From NCBI RefSeq assembly GCF_016107555.1, contig NZ_JABASU010000026.1, positions 1-37,102 of the forward strand: 37,102 nt of DNA, written 5' to 3'. Each line of letters begins with the position of its first letter. Positions within the stretch are counted from its first letter, which is position 1. The notes beneath the pieces are model-generated. The model was given only the letters and a program-made list of their open reading frames with translations, was not told where the DNA came from and did not search any database. This stretch comes from Psychrobacter celer. Lineage in GTDB: Bacteria; Pseudomonadota; Gammaproteobacteria; Pseudomonadales; Moraxellaceae. Positions 6,369 to 15,257 of this stretch are shown here, piece by piece. Made by a program: the position numbers and the translations under genes.

Positions 6369-7628
6369 TTGAAACCAATACATCATACAACAAGTCGCAA
6401 CGTCACCGACGCTCACCACTCAAACGGCGAGAGAGCATATCACGCAAACACGCCACACCATTCGCCTTCATGGGTATTAAAGCTGACCATGGGGCTTATC
6501 GGCATGTTTGCTTTTTTGCAGGTCTATTCTGTGCAGGCTATCTTGCCAGTGCTTATCACAGATTTTTCGGCGACTGAGGTACAAGCAGGCATGGTTGTGG
6601 GCGCAACAATCTTAGCTATCGCTATTATGTCGCCTTTTTTGGGTATGCTGTCTGATGCTGTCGGCCGTAAGGTGTTTATTGTTGGTGCCTTATTGTTTTT
6701 GGCGATACCAACGGCGCTTATCGCTCAAAGCCCGAGCATCGGCTGGATGGGGATTTGGCGGTTTTTACAGGGGTTTTCTGTACCCGGTATCACGGTGGTG
6801 ACGATTGCTTATATCGGCGAGGAGTTTGAGGGGCGTGCGGTCACAGAGCTGATGTCGTTTTATGTATCAGGCTCTGTGCTCGGCGGCTTTATGGGCCGGT
6901 TTTTATTAGGGCATTTGCATGAGCTGATCGGCTGGCGTGCAGGCTATTATGTGATGGCGGCGATGACGCTACTTGGCGCTTTATGGGTTACTAAGATGCT
7001 GCCTGCGTCGCGGCAGTTTGTGGCCAATCCAAACTTTCGCTCGGCGATACAGACGCTCGGCGAGCACTTAGTCAATCGTTACGTGGTCACCGCCTGCTTA
7101 CTTGGCGCTTGCGTGCTGTTTTCGTTGGTTGGCTGTTTTACCTTTATCAATTTGCACCTTGCAGATACGCCTTATGAGCTGAGCACTGGGGCGCTTGCCA
7201 ATATTTTTGCCGTGTATTTACTGGGGGTGATCATCACGCCGCTTTCTACCACATTGCTGCGCCGCTTTGGCTCAGCGCGTACGGTACGCGTGGCCGTGGT
7301 GGTCTCTATGCTTGGCGTACTGCTGACATTGGTCGCGCCGCTTTGGGGCGTGGTGATTGGGCTGGCGGTGATGTCGTCTGGAGTGTTTATTACCCAGTCG
7401 GCGACCATCAGTTATATCGCAGTCAATGTCAAAAAAGGTCGATCTTTGGCGTCGGGTCTATATTATATGGGTTACTATGCAGGCGGCACGCTGGGTGCAT
7501 GGCTGGGCGGTATCACCTATGCGCGCGGACAGTGGTCGCTGACGGTGTGTCTATTATTGTTTGTGCAGATTTTGGCGTTATTGGTTGCTAGTATTGGGAT
7601 GATTAAGACCAAGTCACACGCCGCGTAA
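6369..7628 (+). CDS. MFS transporter (DHA1, YnfM-like)
   Basis: A 419-residue inner-membrane transporter with about 12 transmembrane helices after a hydrophilic, His-rich N-terminal tail of ~40 residues. The MFS motif A region GMLSDAVGRKVF follows helix 2, and RFLQGFSVPG and GWRAGYYVMAA mark the N-terminal bundle. A central loop (residues 215-235) separates the two bundles. YnfM-type proteins are presumed drug or metabolite exporters; the substrate here is unknown. It is divergent from the polyester hydrolase, with 386 bases between, so a link to ester breakdown products is possible but unsupported. The assigned start is TTG 6369 without a visible Shine-Dalgarno; the first in-frame ATG is codon 41, at the edge of helix 1. 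Confidence 0.8.
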   Translation: MKPIHHTTSRNVTDAHHSNGERAYHANTPHHSPSWVLKLTMGLIGMFAFLQVYSVQAILPVLITDFSATEVQAGMVVGATILAIAIMSPFLGMLSDAVGRKVFIVGALLFLAIPTALIAQSPSIGWMGIWRFLQGFSVPGITVVTIAYIGEEFEGRAVTELMSFYVSGSVLGGFMGRFLLGHLHELIGWRAGYYVMAAMTLLGALWVTKMLPASRQFVANPNFRSAIQTLGEHLVNRYVVTACLLGACVLFSLVGCFTFINLHLADTPYELSTGALANIFAVYLLGVIITPLSTTLLRRFGSARTVRVAVVVSMLGVLLTLVAPLWGVVIGLAVMSSGVFITQSATISYIAVNVKKGRSLASGLYYMGYYAGGTLGAWLGGITYARGQWSLTVCLLLFVQILALLVASIGMIKTKSHAA

Positions 7629-7922
7629 ATCCCTTGTCGAATATCGGCAAAGCAGAATATCGGTAAAGTAGATAGACGAGGTATGCAATCCTACGGTTGG
7701 CGCTCTTTACCTGAGACCGCTTTACATGGCATGGCTTTTTTCTTACTATCGATCAACAGTATTCATACTTTATATGATTAACCTATTTTAAAGTAGGTGC
7801 TTGGCTGACAAAGGTTTGGCATTGACTTTTCAGTAAGAAAAAACAACGACAATCTGGATGTTTCATGCTTTACTTATAAGTATCTGTTATCCACAAAAAC
7901 GAAAAACAAGGACGTTACATTT
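7629..7922. other. Intergenic region upstream of the acyl-CoA ligase
   Basis: This 294-base gap holds a short imperfect tandem repeat (GAATATCGG-AAAG twice, about 7639-7668) just after the MFS stop, and AT-rich sequence before the ligase gene. I see no convincing terminator, promoter pair or small gene in it. Confidence 0.5.
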
Positions 7923-9593
7923 ATGTCAAATATCTATCACAGTGCACCTGCTGCTTATGACTATCCATTGCTTGTCAAACAGCTTCTTAATCGTGCTAAG
8001 ACGGTATCGCTCGAGCAAGAAATCGTGTATGCAGATAAACAGCGCTTTACTTATCAAGAGTTGTTTACGCGTATCAATCGCTTAGCCAATGTGCTGGCAG
8101 ACCTCTACTTAGATGCCGGCGACGTGATTGCGGTCATGGACTGGGACAGCCACCGCTATCTTGAGTCTTATTTTGCGATTCCGATGTCAGAATATATCTT
8201 ACAAACGGTCAATATCCGCCTATCACCAGAAAAAATCCTCTATACCATCAACCACGCCAAGCCCAAAGTGCTGTTGCTCAACTCTGAGTTTGCGCCGTTG
8301 GTTAAAGACTATCAGTTTGAAAACTCCAGTATCGAGCATATTATTTGGCTAGATGATAATGGGGTGTCGCACGAGGGTGTGTTTGGCGGCAATCAAAACC
8401 GCATCACAGGAGAGTATGAGGCACTGCTGGCAGTGGCTGATAGTGAATTTGATTTTCCAGATTTTGATGAAGATACCATCGCCACGACTTTTTATACCTC
8501 AGGTACGACAGGCGATCCAAAAGGCGTGTTTTTTAGCCATCGTCAACTGGTGTTGCATACGCTCACAGAAGCAGCGACTTTGGGTATGTTGCCCAACAAG
8601 CAAGGCGTCAGCTATGGCGACGTCTATATGCCGATGACGCCGATGTTCCATGTGCATGCGTGGGGCTTTCCTTATACTGCGACGATGACAGGCCTCAAGC
8701 AAGTTTATCCAGGTCGTTATGCGCCTGATACTTTGCTCGATCTCATCATCAATGAAAAGGTCAGCATTACGCATTGTGTGCCGACGATACTACAAATGGT
8801 GCTAAAAGAAGCCCAAGATCGTGATAAGAGCTTTGATGGTCTAAAAATGATCATCGGCGGCTCGCGATTAACCGAAGGATTAGCTAAAGCGGCTCTCGCG
8901 CAAGATATCGAGGTCTATACCGGCTACGGTATGTCAGAGACAGCGCCTTTGATTAGCCTGACGGAGTTTAGCCTTGATGAGCCTGAAATGAGCGAAGAAG
9001 AGGATGTTGCGCGCCGCTGTATGACCGGTAAGCCAGTACTGATGGTCGATGCGCAGATATGGGGTGAAAACAACCAGCCAGTAGGCACAGGTAAAGATAA
9101 GACAGGCGAGCTGGTACTACGAGCGCCGTGGCTAACCCAAAGCTATCTAAAAAATGACGATGCTGGCAAAGAGCTGTGGGAAAACGGCTATATGCACACT
9201 CAAGATATCGCATACATACGCCCTGATGGCTATATCCGTATCACTGATCGTCTAAAAGATGTGATCAAATCAGGTGGTGAGTGGATATCATCATTAGAGA
9301 TTGAGACGATTTTGTCGCTGCATCCAGCGGTGGCTGATGTCTCGGTGATTGGAGTGCGTGATAAGCAGTGGGGCGAGCGTCCGCTGGCGTTGGTTGTCCT
9401 AAAACCTGCCTGCCAAGATACTAAAGTCGAGGATATCAAAGCCATCGCAGAAAAAGCAGTCGAGCGTGGTATCATTCCCAAATATGGCGTCCCAAGTCAG
9501 TTTAAGTTTGTCGATGATTTGCCAAAGACCTCAGTCGGAAAACACGATAAAAAAGTCATGCGAGAGATGTACGCCGATCAAACAGAGGTTTGA
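7923..9593 (+). CDS. AMP-forming fatty acyl-CoA ligase (AlkK/FadD-like)
   Basis: A 556-residue ANL-superfamily enzyme that would activate a carboxylic acid with ATP to an acyl-adenylate and then a CoA thioester. Motifs in order: P-loop YTSGTTGDPKG at residues 191-201, the FHVHAWGFP acyl-pocket stretch, GYGMSETAP, the hinge region YIRITDRLKDVIKSGGEWISS, and the C-terminal catalytic lysine in KTSVGKHDKK. Length and motifs fit medium/long-chain acyl-CoA ligases of the AlkK group. Start ATG 7923 has AAGGA about 11 bases upstream. It precedes prpE but a terminator lies between them, so they are probably separate units. Chain-length preference cannot be read from sequence. Confidence 0.88.
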   Translation: MSNIYHSAPAAYDYPLLVKQLLNRAKTVSLEQEIVYADKQRFTYQELFTRINRLANVLADLYLDAGDVIAVMDWDSHRYLESYFAIPMSEYILQTVNIRLSPEKILYTINHAKPKVLLLNSEFAPLVKDYQFENSSIEHIIWLDDNGVSHEGVFGGNQNRITGEYEALLAVADSEFDFPDFDEDTIATTFYTSGTTGDPKGVFFSHRQLVLHTLTEAATLGMLPNKQGVSYGDVYMPMTPMFHVHAWGFPYTATMTGLKQVYPGRYAPDTLLDLIINEKVSITHCVPTILQMVLKEAQDRDKSFDGLKMIIGGSRLTEGLAKAALAQDIEVYTGYGMSETAPLISLTEFSLDEPEMSEEEDVARRCMTGKPVLMVDAQIWGENNQPVGTGKDKTGELVLRAPWLTQSYLKNDDAGKELWENGYMHTQDIAYIRPDGYIRITDRLKDVIKSGGEWISSLEIETILSLHPAVADVSVIGVRDKQWGERPLALVVLKPACQDTKVEDIKAIAEKAVERGIIPKYGVPSQFKFVDDLPKTSVGKHDKKVMREMYADQTEV

Positions 9594-9693
9594 TAGACAA
9601 AAATGGGCACCCATGATGCACCTGCCTGTGTTAAAATATCGATGAGAATATAGGCATAATAGTTGACCTTTATCGATTGCTCTGCTACATTTT

Positions 9694-9721
9694 AAACCGA
9701 TACATAACGTATCGGTTTTTT
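9694..9721 (+). terminator. Rho-independent terminator after the acyl-CoA ligase
   Basis: ACCGATAC (9696-9703), loop ATAAC, GTATCGGT (9709-9716), followed by a run of T to 9721 and flanked by AAA on the left. A strong intrinsic terminator between the ligase and prpE. Confidence 0.85.
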
Positions 9722-9822
9722 AGTTCTGGTAAGGATGACCAGTACCTCATTTAGACATGTTGTTATGATAATGTCTGATAAGGCCTTATTGCCCACCTAT
9801 CGTCACGCTAAGGACAGCTATT

Positions 9823-11862
9823 ATGAGCGACACCATTCAAACTCCTATTGCCACTCAAGAGTCAGCCACCAATATGGCCGACAGCGCCTCTCAATTTGCA
9901 GATATCTACCACGCCTCAATTCATGATCGAGAGCAATTTTGGGCGGAGCAAGCAAAGCGTATCTATTGGCACAAAGAGCCTGAGCAAATCCTCGATGACA
10001 GCAATCTGCCCTTTGCCAAATGGTATGTCGGCGGCGAAACCAACCTATGCTATAACTGTGTCGACCGTCATCTAGCAGAGCGCGCCGAGCAAGATGCTTT
10101 TATTTGGCTGTCTTCTGAGATTAACCAAGAGCTGATAGAGACTTTTCCTGCTGTTGTTGATGCGTTCAAGGACTTGGGTAACCATGTCGAGCTATATACC
10201 GATTATGCCAAGCGCCGCCTGACCTACAATGACCTTTATAAAGAAGTCAATTATTTTGCCGATGTGCTACAGCGTCATGGTATCGGCAAGGGTGACCGCG
10301 TCATCATCTATATGCCGATGATTTTAGAAGCCGCTTATGCCATGCTGGCCTGCGCTCGTATCGGCGCGGTGCACTCGGTGGTGTTTGGTGGCTTTGCCGC
10401 GCACAACCTCGCCATTCGTATGGATGATGCCGAGGCAAAAATGGTCATCACTGTCGATGCAGGTCTACGCGGCGGTAAAGTGGTCAATTATAAGAGTTTG
10501 GTCAATCAAGGTGTGGCGCAAGCAACGGTCAAGCCCGAGCATGTATTGGTGGTCAATCGCGGGGTGCTACCATTTGAGCCGCAAGCCATCGATGTCGACT
10601 ATGCTGAGCAGCGCCGCATTAGCTGCGAAGCCAATGCCATTGTTGAGCCGGTGTGGCTAGAGTCCAACACACCATCTTATTTGCTTTATACCTCAGGTAC
10701 GACCGGTACACCCAAGGGTGTGCAGCGCGATACCGGCGGTCATGCAGTCGCCCTGACCACCTCGATGGATTATATCTATGATGGCAAAGCCGGCGAGACC
10801 TTTTGGGCGATATCAGATATCGGCTGGGCGGTCGGGCACTCTTATACCATCTATGCGCCATTGCTCGCTGGTATGACCAGTGTGATGTATGAAGGTCTGC
10901 CGCATCGCCCAAACCCAGGTATCTGGTGGCGAATCGTCGAGGCCAATAAAGTCAATATCTTATTTACCGCACCGACGGGTGTGCGTATGCTCAAGAAGCA
11001 AGATGAGACATGGATGACGCGTTATGATGTCTCAAGTGTCAAGTCGTTTTTCTTAGCAGGCGAGCCACTTGATGAGTCAACAGCCAATTGGCTGACCAAG
11101 CATTTAGGCGTTCCGATCTTAGACCACTACTGGCAAACAGAGTCCGGCTGGCCGATTTTGAGCAACACGCCCAAGTTCAATCACAAACCGCACAAGCAAG
11201 GCTCACCTGGTTATCCCATGTATGGCTATGATGCTCGCGTTCTCAACGAAGAGACGGGCGAGCCATGCGCGGCAGGCGAAAAAGGCTTGCTGGCGATCAG
11301 TGCACCACTACCGCCTGGCTGTCTCACCACGGTATGGCGCAACGATGAGCGCTTTATAAGTAGCTATTTTGGCTTGTTTGATGGTCAGCAGTACTCAACC
11401 TCAGACTATGCAGTCACTGATGAAGACGGCTATTTTTATATCTTAGGGCGTACCGATGATGTGATCAATGTCGCCGGTCATCGTATCGGTACCCAAGAGG
11501 TAGAAGAGGCCATCAGTACCCATCCTGAGATGGCGGAATGCGCGGTCGTCGGTATTGCAGATGAGTTAAAAGGCGAGCTGCCGATTGCTTTTTGTGTGTT
11601 AAAAGATCATGAGCAAGTGAAAACGACCGAAAACCGCTTTCGCATTGAGCAGCAGGTCATCGGTGCGGTGGTAAAATCGCTTGGCGGTATCGCAAGGCCG
11701 GCAGCTATTTATTTCCCACAAGCACTGCCAAAGACCCGCTCTGGCAAAATCTTGCGCCGCGCTATTCGTGCCTTAGCAGAAAACAAACCCACAGGCGATA
11801 TGTCGACACTCGATAACCCAACTGCAATCGATGCAGTCAAACAATCTATGCAGGATTACTAG
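9823..11862 (+). CDS. prpE: Propionyl-CoA synthetase (propionate-CoA ligase)
   Basis: A 679-residue acetyl-CoA synthetase-like ANL enzyme. The N-terminal WYVGGETNLCYNCVDRHL and FAAHNLAIRMDDA segments follow the PrpE rather than the Acs pattern. The P-loop YTSGTTGTPKG is at residues 289-299, YWQTESGWPI follows, and the catalytic lysine is K642 in KTRSGKILRR. It is about 50 residues longer than E. coli PrpE, mostly at the N-terminus. PrpE makes propionyl-CoA from propionate; propionyl-CoA is also the end product of the adjacent valine pathway, which fits its position. Start ATG 9823 has AAGGA ten bases upstream. Activity on other short acids such as acetate or isobutyrate is possible. Confidence 0.88.
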   Translation: MSDTIQTPIATQESATNMADSASQFADIYHASIHDREQFWAEQAKRIYWHKEPEQILDDSNLPFAKWYVGGETNLCYNCVDRHLAERAEQDAFIWLSSEINQELIETFPAVVDAFKDLGNHVELYTDYAKRRLTYNDLYKEVNYFADVLQRHGIGKGDRVIIYMPMILEAAYAMLACARIGAVHSVVFGGFAAHNLAIRMDDAEAKMVITVDAGLRGGKVVNYKSLVNQGVAQATVKPEHVLVVNRGVLPFEPQAIDVDYAEQRRISCEANAIVEPVWLESNTPSYLLYTSGTTGTPKGVQRDTGGHAVALTTSMDYIYDGKAGETFWAISDIGWAVGHSYTIYAPLLAGMTSVMYEGLPHRPNPGIWWRIVEANKVNILFTAPTGVRMLKKQDETWMTRYDVSSVKSFFLAGEPLDESTANWLTKHLGVPILDHYWQTESGWPILSNTPKFNHKPHKQGSPGYPMYGYDARVLNEETGEPCAAGEKGLLAISAPLPPGCLTTVWRNDERFISSYFGLFDGQQYSTSDYAVTDEDGYFYILGRTDDVINVAGHRIGTQEVEEAISTHPEMAECAVVGIADELKGELPIAFCVLKDHEQVKTTENRFRIEQQVIGAVVKSLGGIARPAAIYFPQALPKTRSGKILRRAIRALAENKPTGDMSTLDNPTAIDAVKQSMQDY

Positions 11863-11924
11863 GGCACGCCCGAATCTTCTCTTATGGCGGCTTGCCCAAT
11901 AAGTCAAAATACAATCTAAATACT

Positions 11925-11958
11925 AAAAAGCTCATGCTCGCTCATGGGCTTTTTGGTT
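11925..11958 (+). terminator. Rho-independent terminator after prpE
   Basis: AAAAAGCTCATG (11925-11936) pairs with CATGGGCTTTTT (11943-11954), with one T-G wobble and a six-base loop. It separates prpE from mmsA. Confidence 0.85.
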
Positions 11959-12016
11959 TTTGAGGATAAGAAAATGCAGATAGCCAAAAATCTTAGATAA
12001 AAGTTTGATAAAGCCC

Positions 12017-12046
12017 TTGACCCTAAATTTGTTTTATTGCTATAGT
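12017..12046 (+). promoter_or_regulatory. Candidate sigma70 promoter of mmsA
   Basis: TTGACC (12017-12022) and TATAGT (12041-12046) are 18 bases apart. The predicted start near 12053 gives a leader of roughly 120 bases before mmsA. This supports mmsA being transcribed separately from prpE. Confidence 0.55.
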
Positions 12047-12175
12047 CAATAACGATACAAAATAAATCATTTTAAATTAATTGTTAATCCAATAAAAACT
12101 TTTGGTTTTTTATCCCTTTTAAGTATAACTCGACACCTCGACAAGGTCGTCTCGCAGACAAGATAAGGATATCTT

Positions 12176-13660
12176 ATGCACCACGTTCAGCAGCTCATCA
12201 ATGGTCAGTTTGTAGACTCTACTACCAACGAGTGGATCGATATCACCGATCCTGCTAGCCAAGAGGTCATCGCCAAAGTGCCGCAGACCAGGGATGATGA
12301 AATAAATCAAGCCGTCGCCGCGGCTCAAACAGCCTTTCAAACATGGCGCAAAACACCCATCACCACGCGCGCACGTATCTTTTTAAAATACCAGCAATTG
12401 ATTCGCGAGCATATGGATGAGCTGGCAGAGACTTTGACAGCAGAGCAGGGCAAAACCATCGCTGATGCGCGCGGGGATGTGTTCCGTGGTTTAGAAGTGG
12501 TCGAGCATGCTGCAGGTATTGCCAACCTACAAATCGGTGATTTTGTCGAAAATGTCGCTTCAGGCGTTGACACTTATAGTATCTGGCAGCCGCTTGGGGT
12601 TTGCGCGGGTATCACACCATTTAACTTCCCAGCGATGATTCCGTTATGGATGTTCCCGATGGCGATTGCCACGGGCAACACTTTTATCCTAAAGCCATCT
12701 GAGCAAGACCCGATGGTGACCATGCGTTTGGTTGAGCTGGCCGTCGAAGCGGGTGTCCCTGAAGGCGTGCTAAACGTCGTACATGGTGGCAAAGCCACAG
12801 TTGATGCCATCTGTGATCATCCAGATATCAAAGCGGTGTCGTTTGTCGGCTCTAGCGCTGTGGGTAAGCATGTCTATGAGCGTGCCAGCCAATCAGGCAA
12901 GCGTGCTCAGTGTATGATGGGCGCAAAAAACCACGGCGTTATCTTGCCAGATGCCAATAAAGAGCAAACGCTCAATCAGCTAGCGGGCGCAGCCTTTGGG
13001 GCAGCAGGTCAACGCTGTATGGCGCTATCTGTCGTGGTGCTGGTCGGTGCGGCAGGCGAGTGGATCGATGATATAAAGGCCAAAGCTGAGAGCCTAGTGG
13101 TATCTGCTGGTAAAAACGATAAGGATTTGGGGCCACTGATTTCTCCTGCGGCAAAAGCACGCGTTGAGCATCTCATCGGTACAGGGGTAGAAGAAGGGGC
13201 GAGCTTACTGCTTGATGGTCGTGGTATCACGGTTGAAGGGTTTGAAAAAGGCAACTTTGTAGGACCGACTATCTTTGATAATGTCACAAGCGACATGCAA
13301 ATCTATAAAGAAGAGATCTTCGGCCCTGTGCTGTGTATCATGCGCGCCGATAGCTTAGATGAGGCGATTGAGCTACTCAATGCCAACCCGCATGGCAACG
13401 GCACTGCTATCTTTACCCAATCAGGGGCCGCAGCACATAAGTTCCAGCAAGACGTGCAGGTCGGGCAGATCGGCATTAACTTGCCAATTCCTGTGCCACT
13501 ACCGATGTTCTCATTCTCAGGCTCACGTGCCAGTAAACTCGGTGATTTGGGTCCTTATGGCAAACAAGCGGTGCAGTTTTATACCCAAACCAAGACGGTC
13601 ACAGCGCGCTGGTTTGATGACGAGGCCAGCCGCGGGGTCAATACCACTATTTCGATATAA
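12176..13660 (+). CDS. mmsA: Methylmalonate-semialdehyde dehydrogenase (CoA-acylating)
   Basis: A 494-residue aldehyde dehydrogenase that converts methylmalonate semialdehyde, CoA and NAD+ to propionyl-CoA, the last step of valine breakdown. The MmsA type is shown by [14 protein letters not shown] (catalytic Asn150), [29 protein letters not shown], and nucleophile Cys281 in [11 protein letters not shown]. MmsA enzymes lack the general-base glutamate of ordinary ALDHs at the MGAKNH site, as here. Start ATG 12176 has AAGGAT eight bases upstream. The remaining valine genes follow after a 370-base gap that contains a MITE, so mmsA may not be cotranscribed with them. Confidence 0.95.
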   Translation: MHHVQQLINGQFVDSTTNEWIDITDPASQEVIAKVPQTRDDEINQAVAAAQTAFQTWRKTPITTRARIFLKYQQLIREHMDELAETLTAEQGKTIADARGDVFRGLEVVEHAAGIANLQIGDFVENVASGVDTYSIWQPLGVCAGITPFNFPAMIPLWMFPMAIATGNTFILKPSEQDPMVTMRLVELAVEAGVPEGVLNVVHGGKATVDAICDHPDIKAVSFVGSSAVGKHVYERASQSGKRAQCMMGAKNHGVILPDANKEQTLNQLAGAAFGAAGQRCMALSVVVLVGAAGEWIDDIKAKAESLVVSAGKNDKDLGPLISPAAKARVEHLIGTGVEEGASLLLDGRGITVEGFEKGNFVGPTIFDNVTSDMQIYKEEIFGPVLCIMRADSLDEAIELLNANPHGNGTAIFTQSGAAAHKFQQDVQVGQIGINLPIPVPLPMFSFSGSRASKLGDLGPYGKQAVQFYTQTKTVTARWFDDEASRGVNTTISI

Positions 13661-13691
13661 GGCCTTAGTCTGTGTCATTGCGGTATAGTGT

Positions 13692-13842
13692 CTATAGTTA
13701 GCTGAATGTAAAACTGTTATGGATTTAAACGCGCTACTGGTATAAATTTTACTTGCGTGCTGCGTTCCCAGAGGCTGCGCAACCTACATTTAAAAACAGC
13801 ATCCCAGTAGCGCTATGACATTTTTAGAGTGTATCGACTATA
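13692..13842 (-). repeat. MITE-like dispersed repeat, long form (copy B)
   Basis: About 150 bp, ending in CTATAGTTAGC on the left and TCGACTATA on the right. It is nearly identical, in inverted orientation, to 36890-37026, differing mainly by a short stretch in the middle that is about 13 bp longer here. A 65-bp relative lies at 26390-26454. The inner arms GCGCTACTGG and CCCAGTAGCGC form a second, nested inverted repeat. No coding capacity. It separates mmsA from the acyl-CoA dehydrogenase operon. Confidence 0.8.
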
Positions 13843-13905
13843 TCTTGCTGGTTGTCGCCATGTGTGTTTTTGCCATACAAGCATGTGTCGATGACGTTAT
13901 ACCGC

Positions 13906-13922
13906 TGTTATACTGTATAACA
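13906..13922. promoter_or_regulatory. Perfect 17-bp palindrome, candidate operator
   Basis: TGTTATACTGTATAACA is a perfect 8-1-8 palindrome, 109 bases before the acyl-CoA dehydrogenase start and outside the MITE. A second, 7-bp inverted repeat ACGGTAT/ATACCGT lies at 13941-13959. A GTATAACA half-site also occurs at about 19455, upstream of the IclR gene. Binding by that IclR protein is only a hypothesis. Confidence 0.45.
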
Positions 13923-14030
13923 CGACACTTTATGACCGACACGGTATCAACCATACCGTTAACTGATGTTAAAACAGGCACGGCTGACCCATTTTTACTC
14001 TATTTGTAATGCATGTACAAGGATGACCCC

Positions 14031-15191
14031 ATGGATTTTTCATTGACCGACGACCAGATCGCCTTTCGCCAAACCGCCAAACAGTTTGCTCAAAAAGAGC
14101 TCAAACCAAACGCCGCTGAGTGGGACCGCACCTCACATTTCCCAGTCGATGTCATCAAAAAAACCGGCGAGCTTGGTTTTTTGGGGCTGTATACCAATCC
14201 AGAGTATGACGGTCTTGGGCTACCACGCTTAGACTCCGCCATGGTGTTTGAAGAGCTGGCATGGGGCGATACCGCGGTCGCCGCTTATATGAGTATTCAT
14301 AATATGGCAGGCTGGATGATCGGTGAGTATGGCAGCGATACTCTGTGTAAAAAATATCTACCAAAGATGGTCAGTGGTGAATGGCTTGGCAGTTATTGCT
14401 TGACCGAGCCCAATGCCGGCTCGGATGCGGCCTCACTACGCAGTAAAGCCGACAAGCAGGACGACTATTATGTGTTAAATGGCGAAAAGACCTTTATCTC
14501 GGGCGCAGGCGCGACCGATGTACTGGTCGTCATGGCACGAACAGGCGCCGCCGGACCCAAAGGTATATCGGCGTTTGTCGTCGATGCCCATAGCGATGGC
14601 ATTGAGTACGGCAAAAACGAGCACAAAATGGGCTGGAAAGCACAGCCCACACGCACCATCAGCTTTAAAAATGTCAAAGTTCCAGCCGAAAATCTAATCG
14701 GCGAGGAAGGCCAAGGTTTTCGTATTGCGATGAAAGGCTTGGACGGTGGACGTATCAATATCGGTATCTGTGCGGTCGGTACAGCGCAGTCGGCGCTTGA
14801 GACCGCGACCAATTATGTGCAAGAGCGTAGCCAGTTTGGCAGTCCGATTGCCAGTCTGCAGTCGGTGCAATTCAAGCTTGCTGATATGTTGACCCAGACC
14901 ATTACCGCACGGCAAATGCTGTATCTGGCGGCCAACAAAGTCGACAATCAAGACAGCCAAGCATCGACCTATTGTGCGATGGCAAAGCGTCTGTCTACCG
15001 ATCTTTGCTTTGATGTGGCCAACCAAGCACTACAACTGCATGGCGGCTATGGCTATCTCAATGAGTATCCGCTTGAGCGTCACGTGCGAGACTTACGCGT
15101 CCATCAGATATTAGAAGGCACCAATGAGATCATGCGCGTGATCGTCTCGCGTCAGCTGATGCACGATGATGCGCTGAGCCAGCTACGCTAA
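14031..15191 (+). CDS. Acyl-CoA dehydrogenase, probable isobutyryl-CoA dehydrogenase
   Basis: A 386-residue flavoprotein that would oxidise isobutyryl-CoA to methacrylyl-CoA and pass electrons to ETF. Family signatures: YCLTEPNAGSDAASLRS (residues 122-138, FAD and substrate binding), FISGAGATDVLVVMART, and the catalytic base Glu362 in QILEGTNEIMR. Overall it looks like mammalian ACAD8, and the context (ech, HIBYL-CoA hydrolase, mmsA, mmsB) favours the valine role over general fatty-acid oxidation. Start: ATG 14031 (MDFSLTDDQ) has AAGGA seven bases upstream and matches the family N-terminus; ATG 14013 would place the ribosome-binding site inside the gene. It is the first gene of a tight operon running to mmsB. 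Confidence 0.88.
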   Translation: MDFSLTDDQIAFRQTAKQFAQKELKPNAAEWDRTSHFPVDVIKKTGELGFLGLYTNPEYDGLGLPRLDSAMVFEELAWGDTAVAAYMSIHNMAGWMIGEYGSDTLCKKYLPKMVSGEWLGSYCLTEPNAGSDAASLRSKADKQDDYYVLNGEKTFISGAGATDVLVVMARTGAAGPKGISAFVVDAHSDGIEYGKNEHKMGWKAQPTRTISFKNVKVPAENLIGEEGQGFRIAMKGLDGGRINIGICAVGTAQSALETATNYVQERSQFGSPIASLQSVQFKLADMLTQTITARQMLYLAANKVDNQDSQASTYCAMAKRLSTDLCFDVANQALQLHGGYGYLNEYPLERHVRDLRVHQILEGTNEIMRVIVSRQLMHDDALSQLR

Positions 15192-15257
15192 TCTTGGTAT
15201 TCAGTGTTTATGGCGTGTCTTCATTTCAAAAATAATGATAAAAATAAAGGATTACTT

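Noticed and set aside
8499..8774. Open frames opposite the acyl-CoA ligase and many similar ones opposite other genes
   Set aside because: They are shadow frames of well-supported genes, with no ribosome-binding site or family likeness.
9735..9926. 63-codon open frame overlapping the prpE start
   Set aside because: It is out of frame with prpE, which has strong homology and a good ribosome-binding site.
13815..14009. 64-codon + strand open frame between mmsA and the acyl-CoA dehydrogenase
   Set aside because: It starts inside the MITE, has no ribosome-binding site and encodes no recognisable sequence.
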